Numbered from the stretch's first letter, positions 38,701 through 50,945 are shown. The stretch: 64,000 bases of DNA from Cryptomeria japonica (GCF_030272615.1 NC_081407.1:151545048-151609047), one strand, 5' to 3'. The notes: a model not told the origin generated them from the letters alone. Numbers and translations: made by a program.

Positions 38701-38847
38701 CAATTTACCATCTGCGCATAGTTCATCATAGGTGTCTTTGATTTCAACATGACCGAGTTCTTCAACACGACATTTGGTGAAGAATCTCACATCCTTGACT
38801 AATAACACTCTATCCGGGATGAGTGAAAATGTGGTTTTGTCATCCAA
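35767..38847 (-). pseudogene. ORF2 of element B: 1,027-codon frame, PMD-like N-terminus, coiled-coil C-terminus
   Basis: Segments 38847-37861, 37776-37543, 37440-36964 and 36477-35767 all lie in one frame, interrupted by about seven nonsense codons and no frameshift. Order: N-terminal domain with WVKFVLSRVHDDFMWLE and IHLITGYP (about residue 105); a helical part with LANTLKFGSLLVCMFFYF; a block with GFGGFRYVKYETRNNDEKR; a Thr/Glu/Ser-rich linker (about 36830-36490) around TETPSTETPKDSTEAKE; and a C-terminal coiled coil (36430-35770). No ATG is evident at the left edge (a TAG precedes 38847), so the start is uncertain. Homologous to ORF2 of A along its length. The molecular function is not recognised. 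Confidence 0.72.
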
Positions 38848-39431
38848 CTAACAAAAGATCCTTAGGGTTTTAGGATTTCAAACGACAGACGCTTCACACT
38901 TAGCAGATAATAGCAACTTGATAAGATCGGTAAACCGGCTTAACAATGCATTGAGATTGATGTAAATACCTTGAATTTTCTTTGTAGGAGGTTTGATCAC
39001 CTTTGAATCGCTTTGCTCTGCTCTCTCGAAAACTTGGTAAGTTAAAATGACCGTGTAAATGCTTTAAGTACATAATATGCCTTATCGGGCTCCGTGCAGG
39101 TTAGGTCAAAAACATTAAATGCACTCGGTTCCACTAAACTTTCTTTCCTTTTTCGCTATAACTGAGTAACCAAACTTCCTTCATTTACCGACTTGACAGG
39201 TTTCCTGTATAGTGCTCCAAAAGACTTTGATAGAATTTCAAACTTACTAATACATCTTTAACTATGCAGATTTTGACTTAAGTACATAATAGAATAGGAA
39301 CTATTAATATTTAACCTTGAGAGAATGCAGTCCCTTCATACCTTTACCATTTATTTTGGAATAGATGCACCTAACTCGGTAGGTAAGGTGCTTTCATCAA
39401 TTGACACAATTTCCTTCTTTTTCCAAATCAT

Positions 39432-40703
39432 CTATAATTTGTCTTTTATTTCCTCAGTGTCTTTTCTAGGTTGATCTCTGTAATCTCCACCCAAGTGTCC
39501 AACTTTTTGACAATGAAAACATGCCATACCATGATTTCTCCATGATCTTCGGTTGTTCATCCCAAACCTTATAAAGCAGTTGGCACTTGTATGTCCATAT
39601 CTTCCATAACATTCACACCATATCCTTGTATTGTAATCCCATGGTACTACAGAATACTGTCGGTAAGGATTTGTGTGAGTTCGGTAACCTCTAGCATTTG
39701 TTCGGTGTGCAGACCACATATAGTTCTTTTGCTTAAACCAACACTTCTCGATACTATGTCCCTATCTATTGTAGTTTTTACAAAACCCTTTATATTTTGC
39801 CTTCTGATAATTGCTAACAGACTTTGTCCTACATTGATTAGATGTGTGACCATATCTATTGCAATTGTAACAATAACCATTGGACTTAGTGACATTCGGT
39901 TGCTTACCTTTTCTGATTTGGCATATGTTGGCGGTATGACCTTGATTTCCACAGTAGTTGCAAATAGGCTTCTTTCTTTTGATGTTCTTCTTGATTCCAG
40001 CTTGCTTTGATGATTCTCCTCTCTCGATAGTATGAATTCCCTTCTTAGTAGAGTCTTTTCCTTTGTAACTGAGTCTTGCATCTTTGTTGGGTCGTCTTGT
40101 ATTCAGTTGCTCATCCAACATCTTTGATGCTTCATAACTCTTCTTCAGTGTTTCTTTGGATTTCTTCTCTGTTTCAAGTTCATTGGTCAACCTTGACACT
40201 TCAAGTTTCAATGCTTGATTCTCATCATCTTACAAATTTGCTTCATGATGTGCATAACCTAGTTGATCTGACAGGTTTTGTTGAATTCCAGTCATCCTTG
40301 TGATTTCATCATTCTTATTAGATACTAAGACTTCAAGTTGTTGTTTCTCTCTTTCTAGATCTCTTACCTTATCCTCGACAGTCCTCAATGCATCAAGATT
40401 TTTAGTCATCTGTGTGCTGAAATGTTCATGTTCTCTTTTCATTGCTTTTAGTTGATCAACCAGTGCTTTGTTCTTTTCTTTCAATACTCCAATCAATCCT
40501 TCAGTCTCTTCAGACAAACTGTTCTCCGATGATGTCTCAATTTGTTCCACTAACTCTTGAGAGTCTTGCAAATCATCAGATAATCTTCTTCTTACTTTCA
40601 GAGATTTTCGCATTTGTCTTTGCATGTCTGCAATCACTTGATTAACATGATCCAGCTCTTCTTGCAGATACACAATTCTCTGAGATTGTTTATAGCCTTC
40701 CAT
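39432..40703 (-). pseudogene. gag: Gag of element B: long coiled coil plus five CCHC-type knuckles
   Basis: ATG at 40703-40701 (MEGYKQSQRIVYLQEEL). One frame runs to the stop at 39432, with nonsense codons at about 40230 and 39762. The N-terminal 200 residues are heptad-rich (LEREKQQLEVLVSNKNDEI). Knuckles follow: CNYCGNQGHTANIC, CYNCNRYGHTSNQC, a third with its second Cys lost and a stop inside (CKNYNR, stop, GHSIEKC), CECYGRYGHTSANC (spacing altered) and CFHCQKVGHLGGDY (last Cys lost). The five-knuckle arrangement exceeds the one or two usual in plant copia Gags. It is the nucleocapsid of a non-autonomous element. Confidence 0.88.
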
Positions 40704-40751
40704 TGATAAGATCTTTCTCTTTAGGCAGTTAAACCCTTTTCCAAGATTGAT

Positions 40752-40763
40752 GCTCTGATACCA
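40752..40763 (-). promoter_or_regulatory. primer binding site of element B (initiator tRNA-Met)
   Basis: Minus-strand TGGTATCAGAGC, a full 12-base match to the initiator tRNA-Met complement, two bases from the 5' LTR end at 40766. Confidence 0.9.
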
Positions 40764-40765
40764 AT

Positions 40766-41956
40766 TGTTAGGCCCAATATGGAAAGCTAATGTACTGAGA
40801 GGGGAGGGGTGAATCAGTACTCGAAAACTTTTCTTGAATAATAACTTTACTGTTATGCATAAACTGAATAGTGCAGTAACATAATATAAAGCTAAAACAA
40901 ATAGATAACAATCATACATGATTCACTCCATAACACATATATTTTGGTTACGCAGAAACTCTTGGTTAGAGAGAAAAACTGTGGTGGGGATGGCACCCAC
41001 AACTTCACTACTGCAATAATAAAGGTTGCTTGGTTAGAGCTACATGATTAGCTATTTCTGATAGCTTACCCTGTTAGGAGTATCAAGATTTGTTAGATCT
41101 ACCTTGCTAAAGGATTTTACAACACTTAATCTAAATGTTGCACCTGGTTAGAGGCTTTACAATTTATAGACTTGATTAGAGTCTTTTACCCTATTAAAGG
41201 TTTCTCTTACAACTTCAAAATATTACAATAAAATCATTACAAATATCTACAACTTTACATCTGAAATGTTATAGCAGATTCTATGTGCTCAGAATAAGAT
41301 TACCTTGCTTATAGCATACCTCGGTAACCCATATAGTAACTCGGTAAACCCTTCTGTTTACTTTGTTCTTTGACTATTTTCTGAAATCCTTCTCGTTGAC
41401 CTCTGTGTCTCTGTAATAGTCATAACACTTAGTGCTTTCGCATGTCTTGCTTCATATATTTCGATATCTTCCTTTCTGTCATGCTACATGTATATTTCTG
41501 ATCTTAATCCATGTTGTATAAATAGATCTTTTATGTCGGTGATCCATTCATTGCTTCGATCTTACAAATATATTTTATCGAATGAATGACCATGCAAAAT
41601 ATTTCATTGGTTAGATGACCTCAAAATCATACACAATCTTTAAGTGCAATTTCCAATGTGATAATGGTTAGATGTTCCTCGAGCTTGTAACACGTTTTGA
41701 TATGTATGTCCAGGTTCAATGAATCTGGTAACACATTTCACTCGGTGTATATCAACTTGGTGTGCCATATTTTCTGCTCGGTAGACATGGAATGATACTT
41801 GGTAGACAACTCGGTGTCTACTACGCTCTGAGACTACTTTCTTCTATAACCGACTGGACTGTGCATACCGACTGAATATTTCGGTAGATATAACCAACTA
41901 GAGTATATAGAATAACTTTGAACATAAAACTAATGGCAACTTGATAAGTAGTAACA
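40766..41956 (-). mobile_element. 5' LTR of element B
   Basis: Same 1,191-bp length as the 3' LTR, plus-strand limits TGTTAGGCCC to AGTAGTAACA. It adjoins the AATAC duplication and the microsatellite on the right. Confidence 0.92.
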
Positions 41957-42073
41957 AATACATATATACATATAGATATGTTGTATGTATGTATGTATAT
42001 TTATACGTACACACACATATATGTATGTATGTATGCGTATGTATGCATGTATGTATATGCATATGTATATGTT

Positions 42074-42104
<31 letters not shown>

Positions 42105-42732
42105 GTATGTACATACATACATCCATACATACATACATACATACATATATATACATGTGTGTGTTTATGTATATGTATGTATGTATATATATACATATAC
42201 ATATATGTGTTTGTGTGTATGTATATGTAGACACACACATATATATACATATGCATATATGTGTATATATATTTATATGTATATATATCTATACATATAT
42301 ACATACATATACACACACACATATATACACACACACACATGTATATGTATGTTTGTATATAAGTGTATGTGTGTGTGCGCACGCACACACACACAGACAC
42401 ATATATACATATATACATACACACACACATATGTATGTACATACATACATACACACACAAACATATATACATATATACATATATAACACAAACATATATA
42501 CGTATATACATATATACCTATATACATATATATACACAAACATATATATGTATATATATATATACATACACATACATATATACTTATATATATGTATATA
42601 CATATACATATATATATATATATATATATACATATAAATGTATACATACATATATAAATACATACACACATACATACACACATACATACATACATACATA
42701 TGCATATATGTGTATATGTGTGTGTGTGTGTA

Positions 42733-42765
<33 letters not shown>

Positions 42766-43002
42766 ATACATACAAACATATATATGTATATGTATTTATA
42801 CATATGTATACATACATATACATATGTATGTATATATATATATACACATATGTATATATGTGTATATATATGTGTGTGTATATATATGGTCGCGTGTGTG
42901 TATGTATGTATGTATATATATACATACAAACATATATATGTATATGTATTTATACATATGTATACATACATATATGTATATGTATATACACACACATATG
43001 TA

Positions 43003-43055
<53 letters not shown>

Positions 43056-43110
43056 ATGTATGTATATGTATGCATACATGTATGTATGTATATACATACA
43101 TATACGCACA
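41957..43110. repeat. compound TA / CATA / TATG / TG microsatellite, about 1.15 kb
   Basis: Uninterrupted alternation of (TATG)n, (CATA)n, (TA)n, (CA)n and (TG)n blocks, including a pure TG run at about 43013-43053. A near-duplicate block ATACATACAAACATATATATGTATATGTAT recurs about 150 bp apart (42765 and 42918). The long open frames of Tyr, Ile, His, Thr, Val and Cys on both strands are products of the 2- and 4-base periods and are not genes. Confidence 0.97.
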
Positions 43111-45793
43111 TACATACATATCACTTGTTATATATTTTCATTAATAAGTATGTAGGATATAACTATAATTAATACAAATAATGGATTTTTCCACTTGATA
43201 GTAAATCTTGGTAGTGTATTTTAGCACCACCTAATCCAAATACACACATGCAAACAATTTTTTGAGGACTAAGGAAATTGAGTTCAAGAACATGACATCT
43301 ATGATGAGGTTATACATAGAATTTGAAGGCCACAAATTTTAGCATCATGGTTGAGCAAAGTTCAATTCTTGTTTTAGTCTATTAGAGCCTTATTGTTACA
43401 CATATGATAGAAAAGTCTTGAAATGGATCACTACTTTATACAATAGAATATTTCATAGCATACACAAAGGTAAAGAAATACATTTGTTATTCTTCATCTA
43501 TTTTTTCATATTTTTAACAAACATCTAGATTTGATTCAATCATCTAGGTTAATTATGATAATAATTACTTTATTTAATTGACCACCTTAGTAAAGTATAA
43601 AAAATGAACACTCATATAATTTATGTAGGGTCAATCAACAAATCCACATAGATAAATAAATACAAAACACATTTTTTCAAATGATAGAGAGAGCAAGGAG
43701 TCAGATTTGGAAGAAACAATAGATACTTTGCTCAAAATATCCAATCTAGTGCTTTGTGATTGCATTTGGAATTATACTTCTTTGTTAGAATATAAGATGA
43801 CCTATCTTATATTTTGATTCAAATGCATAGCTTTTGAAATGATAATTGTAGGTGTGAATTCAACATAAATATACAAAAATGACATATGTGTCTATGTCAT
43901 GTAGCAACATATTGATCTCTACTATCTAAAATGGAGGTATGTATAGATACCATGGAAGTTTTTTATGCAATGATTATTCTCCTTAAGCCCCTTGAACCAA
44001 ATTAATGGTTTGAACAAAATGGAAGATAACTCAAGCAATTATAAAAAATGTCTAACTTTTTATCATGATATACATATATCAGTGTTTGTTGAATCTAATG
44101 ATTTGAGGAAGGTATGTTGATGCAATGTATGTGTGAATGGATCCTCACATATTAGATCAATTCGATTAGATTCAAAAGTAAAATAGGGGATGTCCTTTTA
44201 TACAACACCCTAGTATGCAAATTATACTAATAAGAAGGGACTCCTCAAAATTATTGTTGCGGTCTCTAACCAAGTTTATATCTATTCCTATGGAAATGAC
44301 TCAAGATAATCAGAGGTGAAATTATAAATCAAGTGTAGACCCTTGACATATAAAGAAGCAAAATTAATTTATACAAATATTACTTAATAACTTCCACACT
44401 TAAATATTCTACTTAAAATAATCATCATTACACTAAAAGACAAATATATTAAAGCAAGTCCCGAATAAAAGGAAAAAAAAGTAAAAGATATGCTTGTTTA
44501 TCTCTAAAATAAGTTCTTTTCACATTATATTAATGTTAGGAGTAAAAATAACTATGAAGAAGAATATATTGTAAGATTGGCTAATGTATGCCTCTATTTA
44601 CAAGCTCGTGGATTATTTAATGTATTCCTAATGATTACAAGTTATCACTAGTTACTTAAAAAATAAATGATTGGATGATGGTGAATCTATGCATTAGTCT
44701 AATAAATAAATAAATTTTGATTTGATATCATAAAGCAAAGATGTGATGGCTAAATGACAAGTTATTTAAAAATAAAACAAATGGTCTTTGAGCATTGAGA
44801 ACCTTAGTGGACGCTTTATAAATTGAATGGCAACCTTTAAAAAGTATTAGTAAAGAATAATTAAAAAAATAAATAAATTGATAATTTACTTATGTATGAT
44901 GTATATCAATTATACATAAGGATTGGATATTAGAATTTTATTGAATGTTTAAAAAAATAAGTTTGATGAATAATTTATTTTAATAGCATATATCAATGAT
45001 CTAAAAAACCTCTTTAATAATTGTATATTCGAGATTTTTTTGGATGCTTTATAAAGTGAATCCTAGTGTTTAAAAAGTGTAAAAATATCTTGAAAAAGTT
45101 GAGTTGGTTGATATATCAATCACATATAAAACCTCTTTAATAATTGCATATTAGAAATTTCATTGGATGTTTTATAAAGAGAATGATAGTGTTTAAAAAA
45201 TATAATAATATCTTAGAAAAGGTGAGTTGATGGATAGATGATTTAGATCGAATATATCAAGTCCACATAAACCTCTTTAATTATTGTGCATAGGCTCTCG
45301 TATGATTCAAATTAGAACAAGATGCATCTAGAAAATATATTTTGATATTATTTTATCATTTAAATTTTAACATGTTCCAATTACTTTTAGAACCTATGTT
45401 CATAAAGTGTAAATGCCAAAAATTTAACTATTCATCACCCTTCACAATCTTATGTCTAATGTTCGTTTCAAACATCATATTCATTTCTTATTCTTGTAGT
45501 CAAATGAGTTAAATAACTAATTAATTAAGTGGAGATATTCACTACATCCTCTCTAATTGATTAAAATATTTTTCTATTTAATTAGTGTAATTCTCATTTC
45601 ATATCACTAATTATTTACAAACAATTTACCAACAAGTGAAATAATAAAATATTTTAATTAAATTAAATTGCCATGTCATAAGTACCAACTAATTAAATGA
45701 ATTTATTATTTAATTATCTTAACATACTCTACCATCTCAAAATATTTGCATTTCCATCTTAATCTTCAAATAAAATTTTATCATTAAAACAAA
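43111..45793. other. AT-rich non-coding DNA
   Basis: No coding frame, RNA gene or LTR end is recognisable apart from the tandem repeat at 45003-45290. Very A/T-rich with many AATAA-like runs. Confidence 0.5.
45003..45290. repeat. degenerate tandem repeat, period about 120-140 bp
   Basis: The phrase AAACCTCTTTAATAATTG followed by GATTTT(T/C)(A)TTGGATG(C/T)TTTATAAAG and GTGTTTAAAAA starts near 45003, 45127 and 45268 (last copy partial). A more diverged copy may precede it at about 44.80-44.99 kb. Non-coding. Confidence 0.65.
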
Positions 45794-47145
45794 TTGATGC
45801 AAGAGCGGTTAGTAGCAACAATGGAAGAAAACTAAGAGGGGGGTGGGGGGGGGGGGGGTGAATTAGTTTTCACCAGAACTACAAACTTAACTACAAAAAC
45901 AGGTCTGATAAACTGCAATGATAACAAAGATAAGAAAATTGATAGCACAACACACAACACCAAGATTTTGACGTGGAAAACCCGGTTAAGGGAAAAACCA
46001 CAGTGGGAACCTACCCATAATAAGATGATACTCTGTAGTAGTATGTGAAAATATTGCAATGGGGAATGCACATGCATTCAGGTGCACTGCCTAGAGCTCA
46101 CTGCTCAAAAGATAATGATCCAGAAGTCTACAATGCTCAGGGAAGTCTCACTGACTTACAACAAGATTCAGATTACAATCCAGAAGGAATGAACTACAAT
46201 AATAACATCTGCAAATGCCTAATGATAGTTTCGGTTAAGCACAATTGTCTTCTTTGCAACACCAATCTCTGTTCAATCACAACATCGAAATATGAATCCT
46301 TGTTCACACATATACCACTCTCTGATAATGCAGAGACAACCTTGATACCTAATTTACATGACTATATCACCTATTTATACAATTCATCAACCTTGACAAC
46401 AAGGTCGGCTAAACCCTCAACTCACAATTACAAAATTACATCACACGATACAAAGATTGACCACCGAACCAATATAATGATTTACATGACATAATATGGA
46501 CCTAATTCAAGTCTCCAAACATGCAACACCACCTGCAATCATGCCAAGATCAACCGCAACACGCTACACTACCAGGAAAAACAACATAACATGAAGAACA
46601 TCATTGGTTCAAGAAAGTCACCAAGAACTCGCACAACGATCAATGCGGATCATCAAAACAAATAGGACATGATTAGGAAATACCAGCAAGTGCGTTCAAA
46701 TCATCAGTATCAACTGCACCAACACTACTTATCAAATCTTCATCTGTCAATGTCTGGAACTCAAGAACACTCAAACAACAAAAACTGTCATGAAGAAAGA
46801 TAACTTGCGGAGAACCAAATCATGAACCATCTTAAATGAAAATACACAAGACCATCCCAAACAATATCCCAAAATCTCAGCTCAAGATCTGATCACACTG
46901 AAATATACTGGAGGAAATACTGAACCCTGCAAAGCACTGATCAGAAAAACAAACTGCAAAATGGATCATCTGATATGATCAATTAAGCTTCATGGATCAC
47001 CAAAACCACTACATAAGAATATAATGATACTAAAGATACTCCATACACCAGACTAGGATCACAATGAACCAATCTGCAATCACCAAAGCAAAAATATGTT
47101 GACATCATTGACAACAACATATCCTAGCAACAACAATGTCCAACA
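45794..47145 (-). mobile_element. 3' LTR of copia E (left limit approximate)
   Basis: The sense strand starts TGTTGGACATTGTTGTTGC at 47145 directly after a polypurine tract. It contains a CCCACTGTGGTTTTTCCC-type block (about 45988-46005 on the complement). Near its end is a 14-base C run (G on the plus strand, 45845-45858). The far end is set at TGATGCAAG (45794) because TG/CA ends are expected; there is no second copy to prove it. Confidence 0.65.
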
Positions 47146-47157
47146 ATCTCATCCTTT
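47146..47157 (-). promoter_or_regulatory. polypurine tract of copia E
   Basis: Minus-strand AAAGGATGAGAT, immediately before the LTR start. A second purine run CAAAGGGGGAGAGA lies about 110 bases upstream (47264-47277) in sense, and could be an older or alternative tract. Confidence 0.65.
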
Positions 47158-47456
47158 GGTATTGATGGAAACATATGAATGTGAAAAATAATCAATGCAA
47201 AGAAATAAATATCTTCAACAAACTCACCCTAAGATCAAGCAAATAAAACAATTTCTCACATGCATCTCTCCCCCTTTGACTGCAATGTCAAAGATCTCAA
47301 ATTCACTAACATAGATAGGCAAATCATGATTCTCTCCCCCTAAAACACATAACTAGACTACTCTACTAGAGGAAAATTACCAACTCATCAATCCGGATAA
47401 AGAGATAAGACTATGAAGTCCACCAGATTGATGCAACTCAATGCATCTAGTTCTCA

Positions 47457-50215
47457 TCAGAAGGGGTGGATACCCCTAGCTTGTCTCTCAAGTAGACAAA
47501 TGTATATGTGGGCAAAGGCTTAGTGAAAATATCAGCAATCTATTTCTTTGTAGACACATACTCCAACTGCACTTCCTCTTCACTGACTTTCTCTCTCAAA
47601 GTAATGATATTTTACTGACACATGTTTAGTTTTTGAATGTTGCATCGAATTCTTTGACATGTTAATAGCACTAGAATTATCACACTATATGACAAAAGGC
47701 TCATCATATATAACTCTGATATCCTTCAACATTTCTTCATCCAAACCACTTGAGTGCAGCTACCATCAGTAACAATGATACTCAGCTCCAGCGGTAGATA
47801 AGGACACTGAATCTTGTTTCTTACTAGCCCATGAAACCAATTTATTACCCAAAAAGAAAGAACCACCAGATGTACTCTTCTGATCATCAACATCACTAGC
47901 CCATTCAGCATCAATGTAAGCACATAACATGAAATCATCATTCCTTGGATACCACAAACCATAATCCATAGTTCCCTTCAAGTATCTGAATATGCTCTTA
48001 ACAATAGTGAAATGACTCTCTTTTGGATAAGCTTGATACCTAGCAGACATGCACACAACATGCATAATGTTTGGCCTAGTCTGAGTAAGATATAGTAGTC
48101 CACCAACCATAGACTTGTACAAGCTCTGATTAGCTTTTAGAGATTCATCATTCTTAGATAATTTGCAGCTAGTCACCATAGGAGTTCCAACTGGTTTGGA
48201 GTCATCTAACCCAAACTTCTTTAGCAATTCCTTCAAATATTTAGTTTGAGATATAAAAATACCTTTTCTATTCTATGAAATCTGCAAACCTAAGAAAAAT
48301 TTCATCTCTCCTATCATAGACATCTCAATTTCTTTCTGCATATCACCGACAAACTTCATGCTCAAGTCATCATCACCTCCAAAGATAATATAATCAAAAA
48401 AGACTTCAACATTTAAGATGTTATCATTTTCAATCTTAAAGTACAAATTACTATCAACAATCCCTTTATTAAATCCCAATTTCAACAAATACTTATCCAA
48501 TCTAGCATACCAGGCTCTAGGGGCTTGTTTCAATCCATAAAGAGCTTTCTTTAGTTTACATACCATGTCTCCATCATCTGATAATGAAAATCCATCAGGT
48601 TGCTCAATGTAGACTTCTTCCTCAAGATCACCATTCAAAAAGGTAGATTTGACATCCATCTGATATACCTTGAAATCTTTATAGGTAGCATATGCAAGCA
48701 ATAGTCTAACAACTTCGAGTATGGATACCAGAGAAAAAGTCTCCTCACAATCAATTCCTTCTTTATGTGAATATCCTTTGCATACCAATCTTTCTTTATT
48801 TCTGACAACTTCACCACCTTCATTCAACTTATTCCTGAATACCCATTTAGTACCAATCACATTCTTATCTTTAGGTCTAGGCACAAGATCCCATTGTTAT
48901 TCTTCTCAATCTGATCCAATTCTTCTTCCATAGATCTCATCTAATTTTCATCTTTACAAGATTCAACAACATCTTTTGGTTCAACTTTAGAAATCAAACA
49001 TACCTCTTCAGCAACTAAACTTATTCTAGTCATCACACCTTTCTTTTTATCTCCAATATTCTAATTTTCTGAATGATTCAATCTAACATACGTTGGAGTC
49101 TTCTGATTGTTCTAATTTTTAGGTTCTTGCACCTCTCCACCGGCAGTAGCAGCATCCGGATTAACAATTTCTACTAGATCATTCTGCTTTGATTCCTCAG
49201 TTTGAATAGGATTCAGAACAATGTGCTTACCATCATCATATCCACAAGCTCTGATCTCTTTCCCAAGGTTCTCATCCACCTTCACATTTGCATTTTCCAC
49301 TATCTTTCTCAGTCTCTTATTGTAGCACTGGTAGGCTTTTCTCTTTGTTGAATATCCCAAGAAAATTCCTTCATCACTTCTTGCATCAAACTATCCTATG
49401 CCATCATCTCTCTTGATATAACATTTTCTACCAAATACTATGAAATATCTCAGAGTAGGAACATGACCAAACCATAACTCATAAGGAGTCTTACCGGTAT
49501 CACATTTAATATGAACTCGGTTGAATGTGTAAATAATAGTGCTAATAGCTTCTCTCCAATAGATCTTCAGAACACTCCCTTCAATCAACATAGTCTTGTT
49601 CTTCCTTTCAATAACTCCATTCTGCCGAGGGGTTCTAGGAGAAGATAATTGTCTTCTAATCCCATGCTTCTCACATAATGAATCAAACTCACCAGAACAA
49701 AATTATCCACCTCTGTCAGATCTCAGACATTTCACCTTTAATCCTGACTCAGTCTCAACATTTGCTTTGAATATCTTGAATTTGTCTAATGCTTCAGATT
49801 TATCCTTCAAAAAACAACCCACATCATCCTGGAATAATCATCAATTAGCAACATAAATTATCTATCACCTGCACACTTCTAACATTTGTAGGTCCACACT
49901 AGTCAATATGCACAAGATCTAGCAATCCTTTAAATGTATATTGTTTTCTCTTGAAAGAAATTCTTGTTTGCTTACCCAATTGCCATTCTTCACATACAGG
50001 ATTAGCAGGCTTAACAATTTTAGGCAGATCTCTAGCAACTTGAATATAATTAATCTTAGTCATTGAATCAAAGTTAACATGACACATTCTCCTATGCCAC
50101 AACCAACTTTAATCAATCTGAGCAATCAAATAACTTTTCTCACTAGCATTCAAATGAAAAATATTACCTTTAGTCTTAGTACCTCAATAATATATCCTAG
50201 AAGCAACAATGTACA
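47457..50215 (-). pseudogene. pol: Ty1/copia pol: GAG-pre-integrase, integrase, RT, RNase H
   Basis: Reading right to left: GAG-pre-integrase (LWHRRMCHVNFDSMTKI at about 50.1 kb); integrase core remnants and its QNGVIERKN signature (about 49.63 kb); a linker; RT (48884-48273) with GTKWVFRNKLNEGGEVVRNK, YQMDVKSTFLNGDLEEEVY and ALYGLKQAPRAWY; then RNase H (48236-47766) with DAEWASDVDDQKSTSGG and SWASKKQDSVSLSTAGAEY. The RT active site expected as YVDD is FFDY (near 48395), and the RNase H AEAEY Glu is Gly, so it is inactive. At least two frameshifts and many stops. The C-terminus ends at TGA 47459-47457. Confidence 0.93.
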
Positions 50216-50513
50216 ACAAGAGAATCTTGTAGAACCTGACTATATCACACCACATCAACCAATTTCCCTCTATATATTGGAATGGGGACAACATGAGAAG
50301 TCTATTACAATATACCAAGGTGGTAGTAGCTAAGGACTTTTATTCGAAAGTTCTCTTCACCAACAATATGCCCTATCAAGTATTTGAAACTCGAACCTAT
50401 GAGAGATAACATGCAAAACTCTTTCATACCTTACAAAGGCTGCACAAAAAATTACATGAAAGATATGGGACAAGGAATCCCTAGATTGATCTACACCTCT
50501 CCACATTGAGTTT
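50216..50513. other. non-coding
   Basis: Between the truncated copia E and the putative LTR of element H. Nothing recognisable. Confidence 0.5.
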
Positions 50514-50932
50514 TGATGTTTCTTCACCCTCCTTGAGTCAACATTCACATTTTGTTGGATATTGGGCTTGGATCCTAATTGAAGCCAATGTGGAACACTC
50601 CTAATGCTTGGATCAAGTATTTAATCATCCTATGAAGTCATTGAAAATTGGATTTCATAGTTAGGGAGTTAGGAGTTAAAGGATTAATATCTGAAACCCA
50701 AATTTTCACATTTTGTTTATAATAGGCATATGGCAGCTTGTCTGTGTTTATGTGGGGCCAATGGGACCTGATGTAATTTGCATATGGGAATACCTACAAA
50801 CATGTATGGACTTTTTTTAATCAATAAATTTACATACTTATTTACTATGTTAATTGTTATGTTGAATTCTGAGTTGCGAGGCTTGACAATTGATTCAGAA
50901 CCCTCCTTCCTTGACTGCATCAAATGGTATCA
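50514..50932 (+). mobile_element. probable 5' LTR of gypsy element H (start tentative)
   Basis: The end is supported: GACTGCATCA at 50932 is followed by a primer site. The start is placed at TGATG (50514) by analogy with element G, whose LTR starts TGATG and ends CATCA. An alternative start is TGTTGGATATTGG at about 50554. No second copy is in the window. Confidence 0.4.
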
Positions 50933-50934
50933 TA

Positions 50935-50945
50935 GTGAGATTTGA
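50935..50945 (+). promoter_or_regulatory. primer binding site of element H
   Basis: TGGTATCATAG after the LTR end, an initiator tRNA-Met-type site with one change from TGGTATCAGAG. Confidence 0.6.

Larger units (their letters stand above)
34041..41956 (-). mobile_element. element B: complete pol-less LTR retrotransposon (Gag + ORF2)
   Basis: Two LTRs of 1,191 bp each (34041-35231 and 40766-41956) in the same orientation, sense on the minus strand. They are flanked by identical 5-bp duplications AATAC (34036-34040 and 41957-41961). The primer site is next to the right LTR, and the polypurine tract next to the left one. The internal 5.5 kb encodes a zinc-knuckle Gag and ORF2 but no protease, integrase, RT or RNase H. 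The LTRs differ by only a few percent by eye, so this is one of the younger insertions here. One end lies at the edge of the TA/CATA microsatellite. Confidence 0.93.
45794..50215 (-). mobile_element. element E: Ty1/copia retrotransposon, 5'-truncated
   Basis: Minus-strand copia element with its 3' LTR at about 45794-47145, polypurine tract, and pol back to the GAG-pre-integrase region at about 50.2 kb. Gag, protease, primer site and 5' LTR are absent; copia homology stops near 50215. Its polypurine/LTR junction (CCATCAATACCAAAGGATGAGATTG in sense, described in parts) parallels that of elements A and C. Confidence 0.85.

Noticed and set aside
35767-38847. ORF2 as a retroviral-type envelope
   Set aside because: No signal peptide, no clear transmembrane anchor and no cleavage site are visible; one hydrophobic stretch (LLVCMFFYF) is not enough.
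41898-43172. Long open frames on both strands rich in Tyr, Ile, His, Cys and Val
   Set aside because: They are translations of 2- and 4-base microsatellite periods, which lack stops in several frames; no start context or domain.
46045-46494. 149-codon plus-strand frame
   Set aside because: Lies wholly in the 3' LTR of the minus-strand copia E; no domain.
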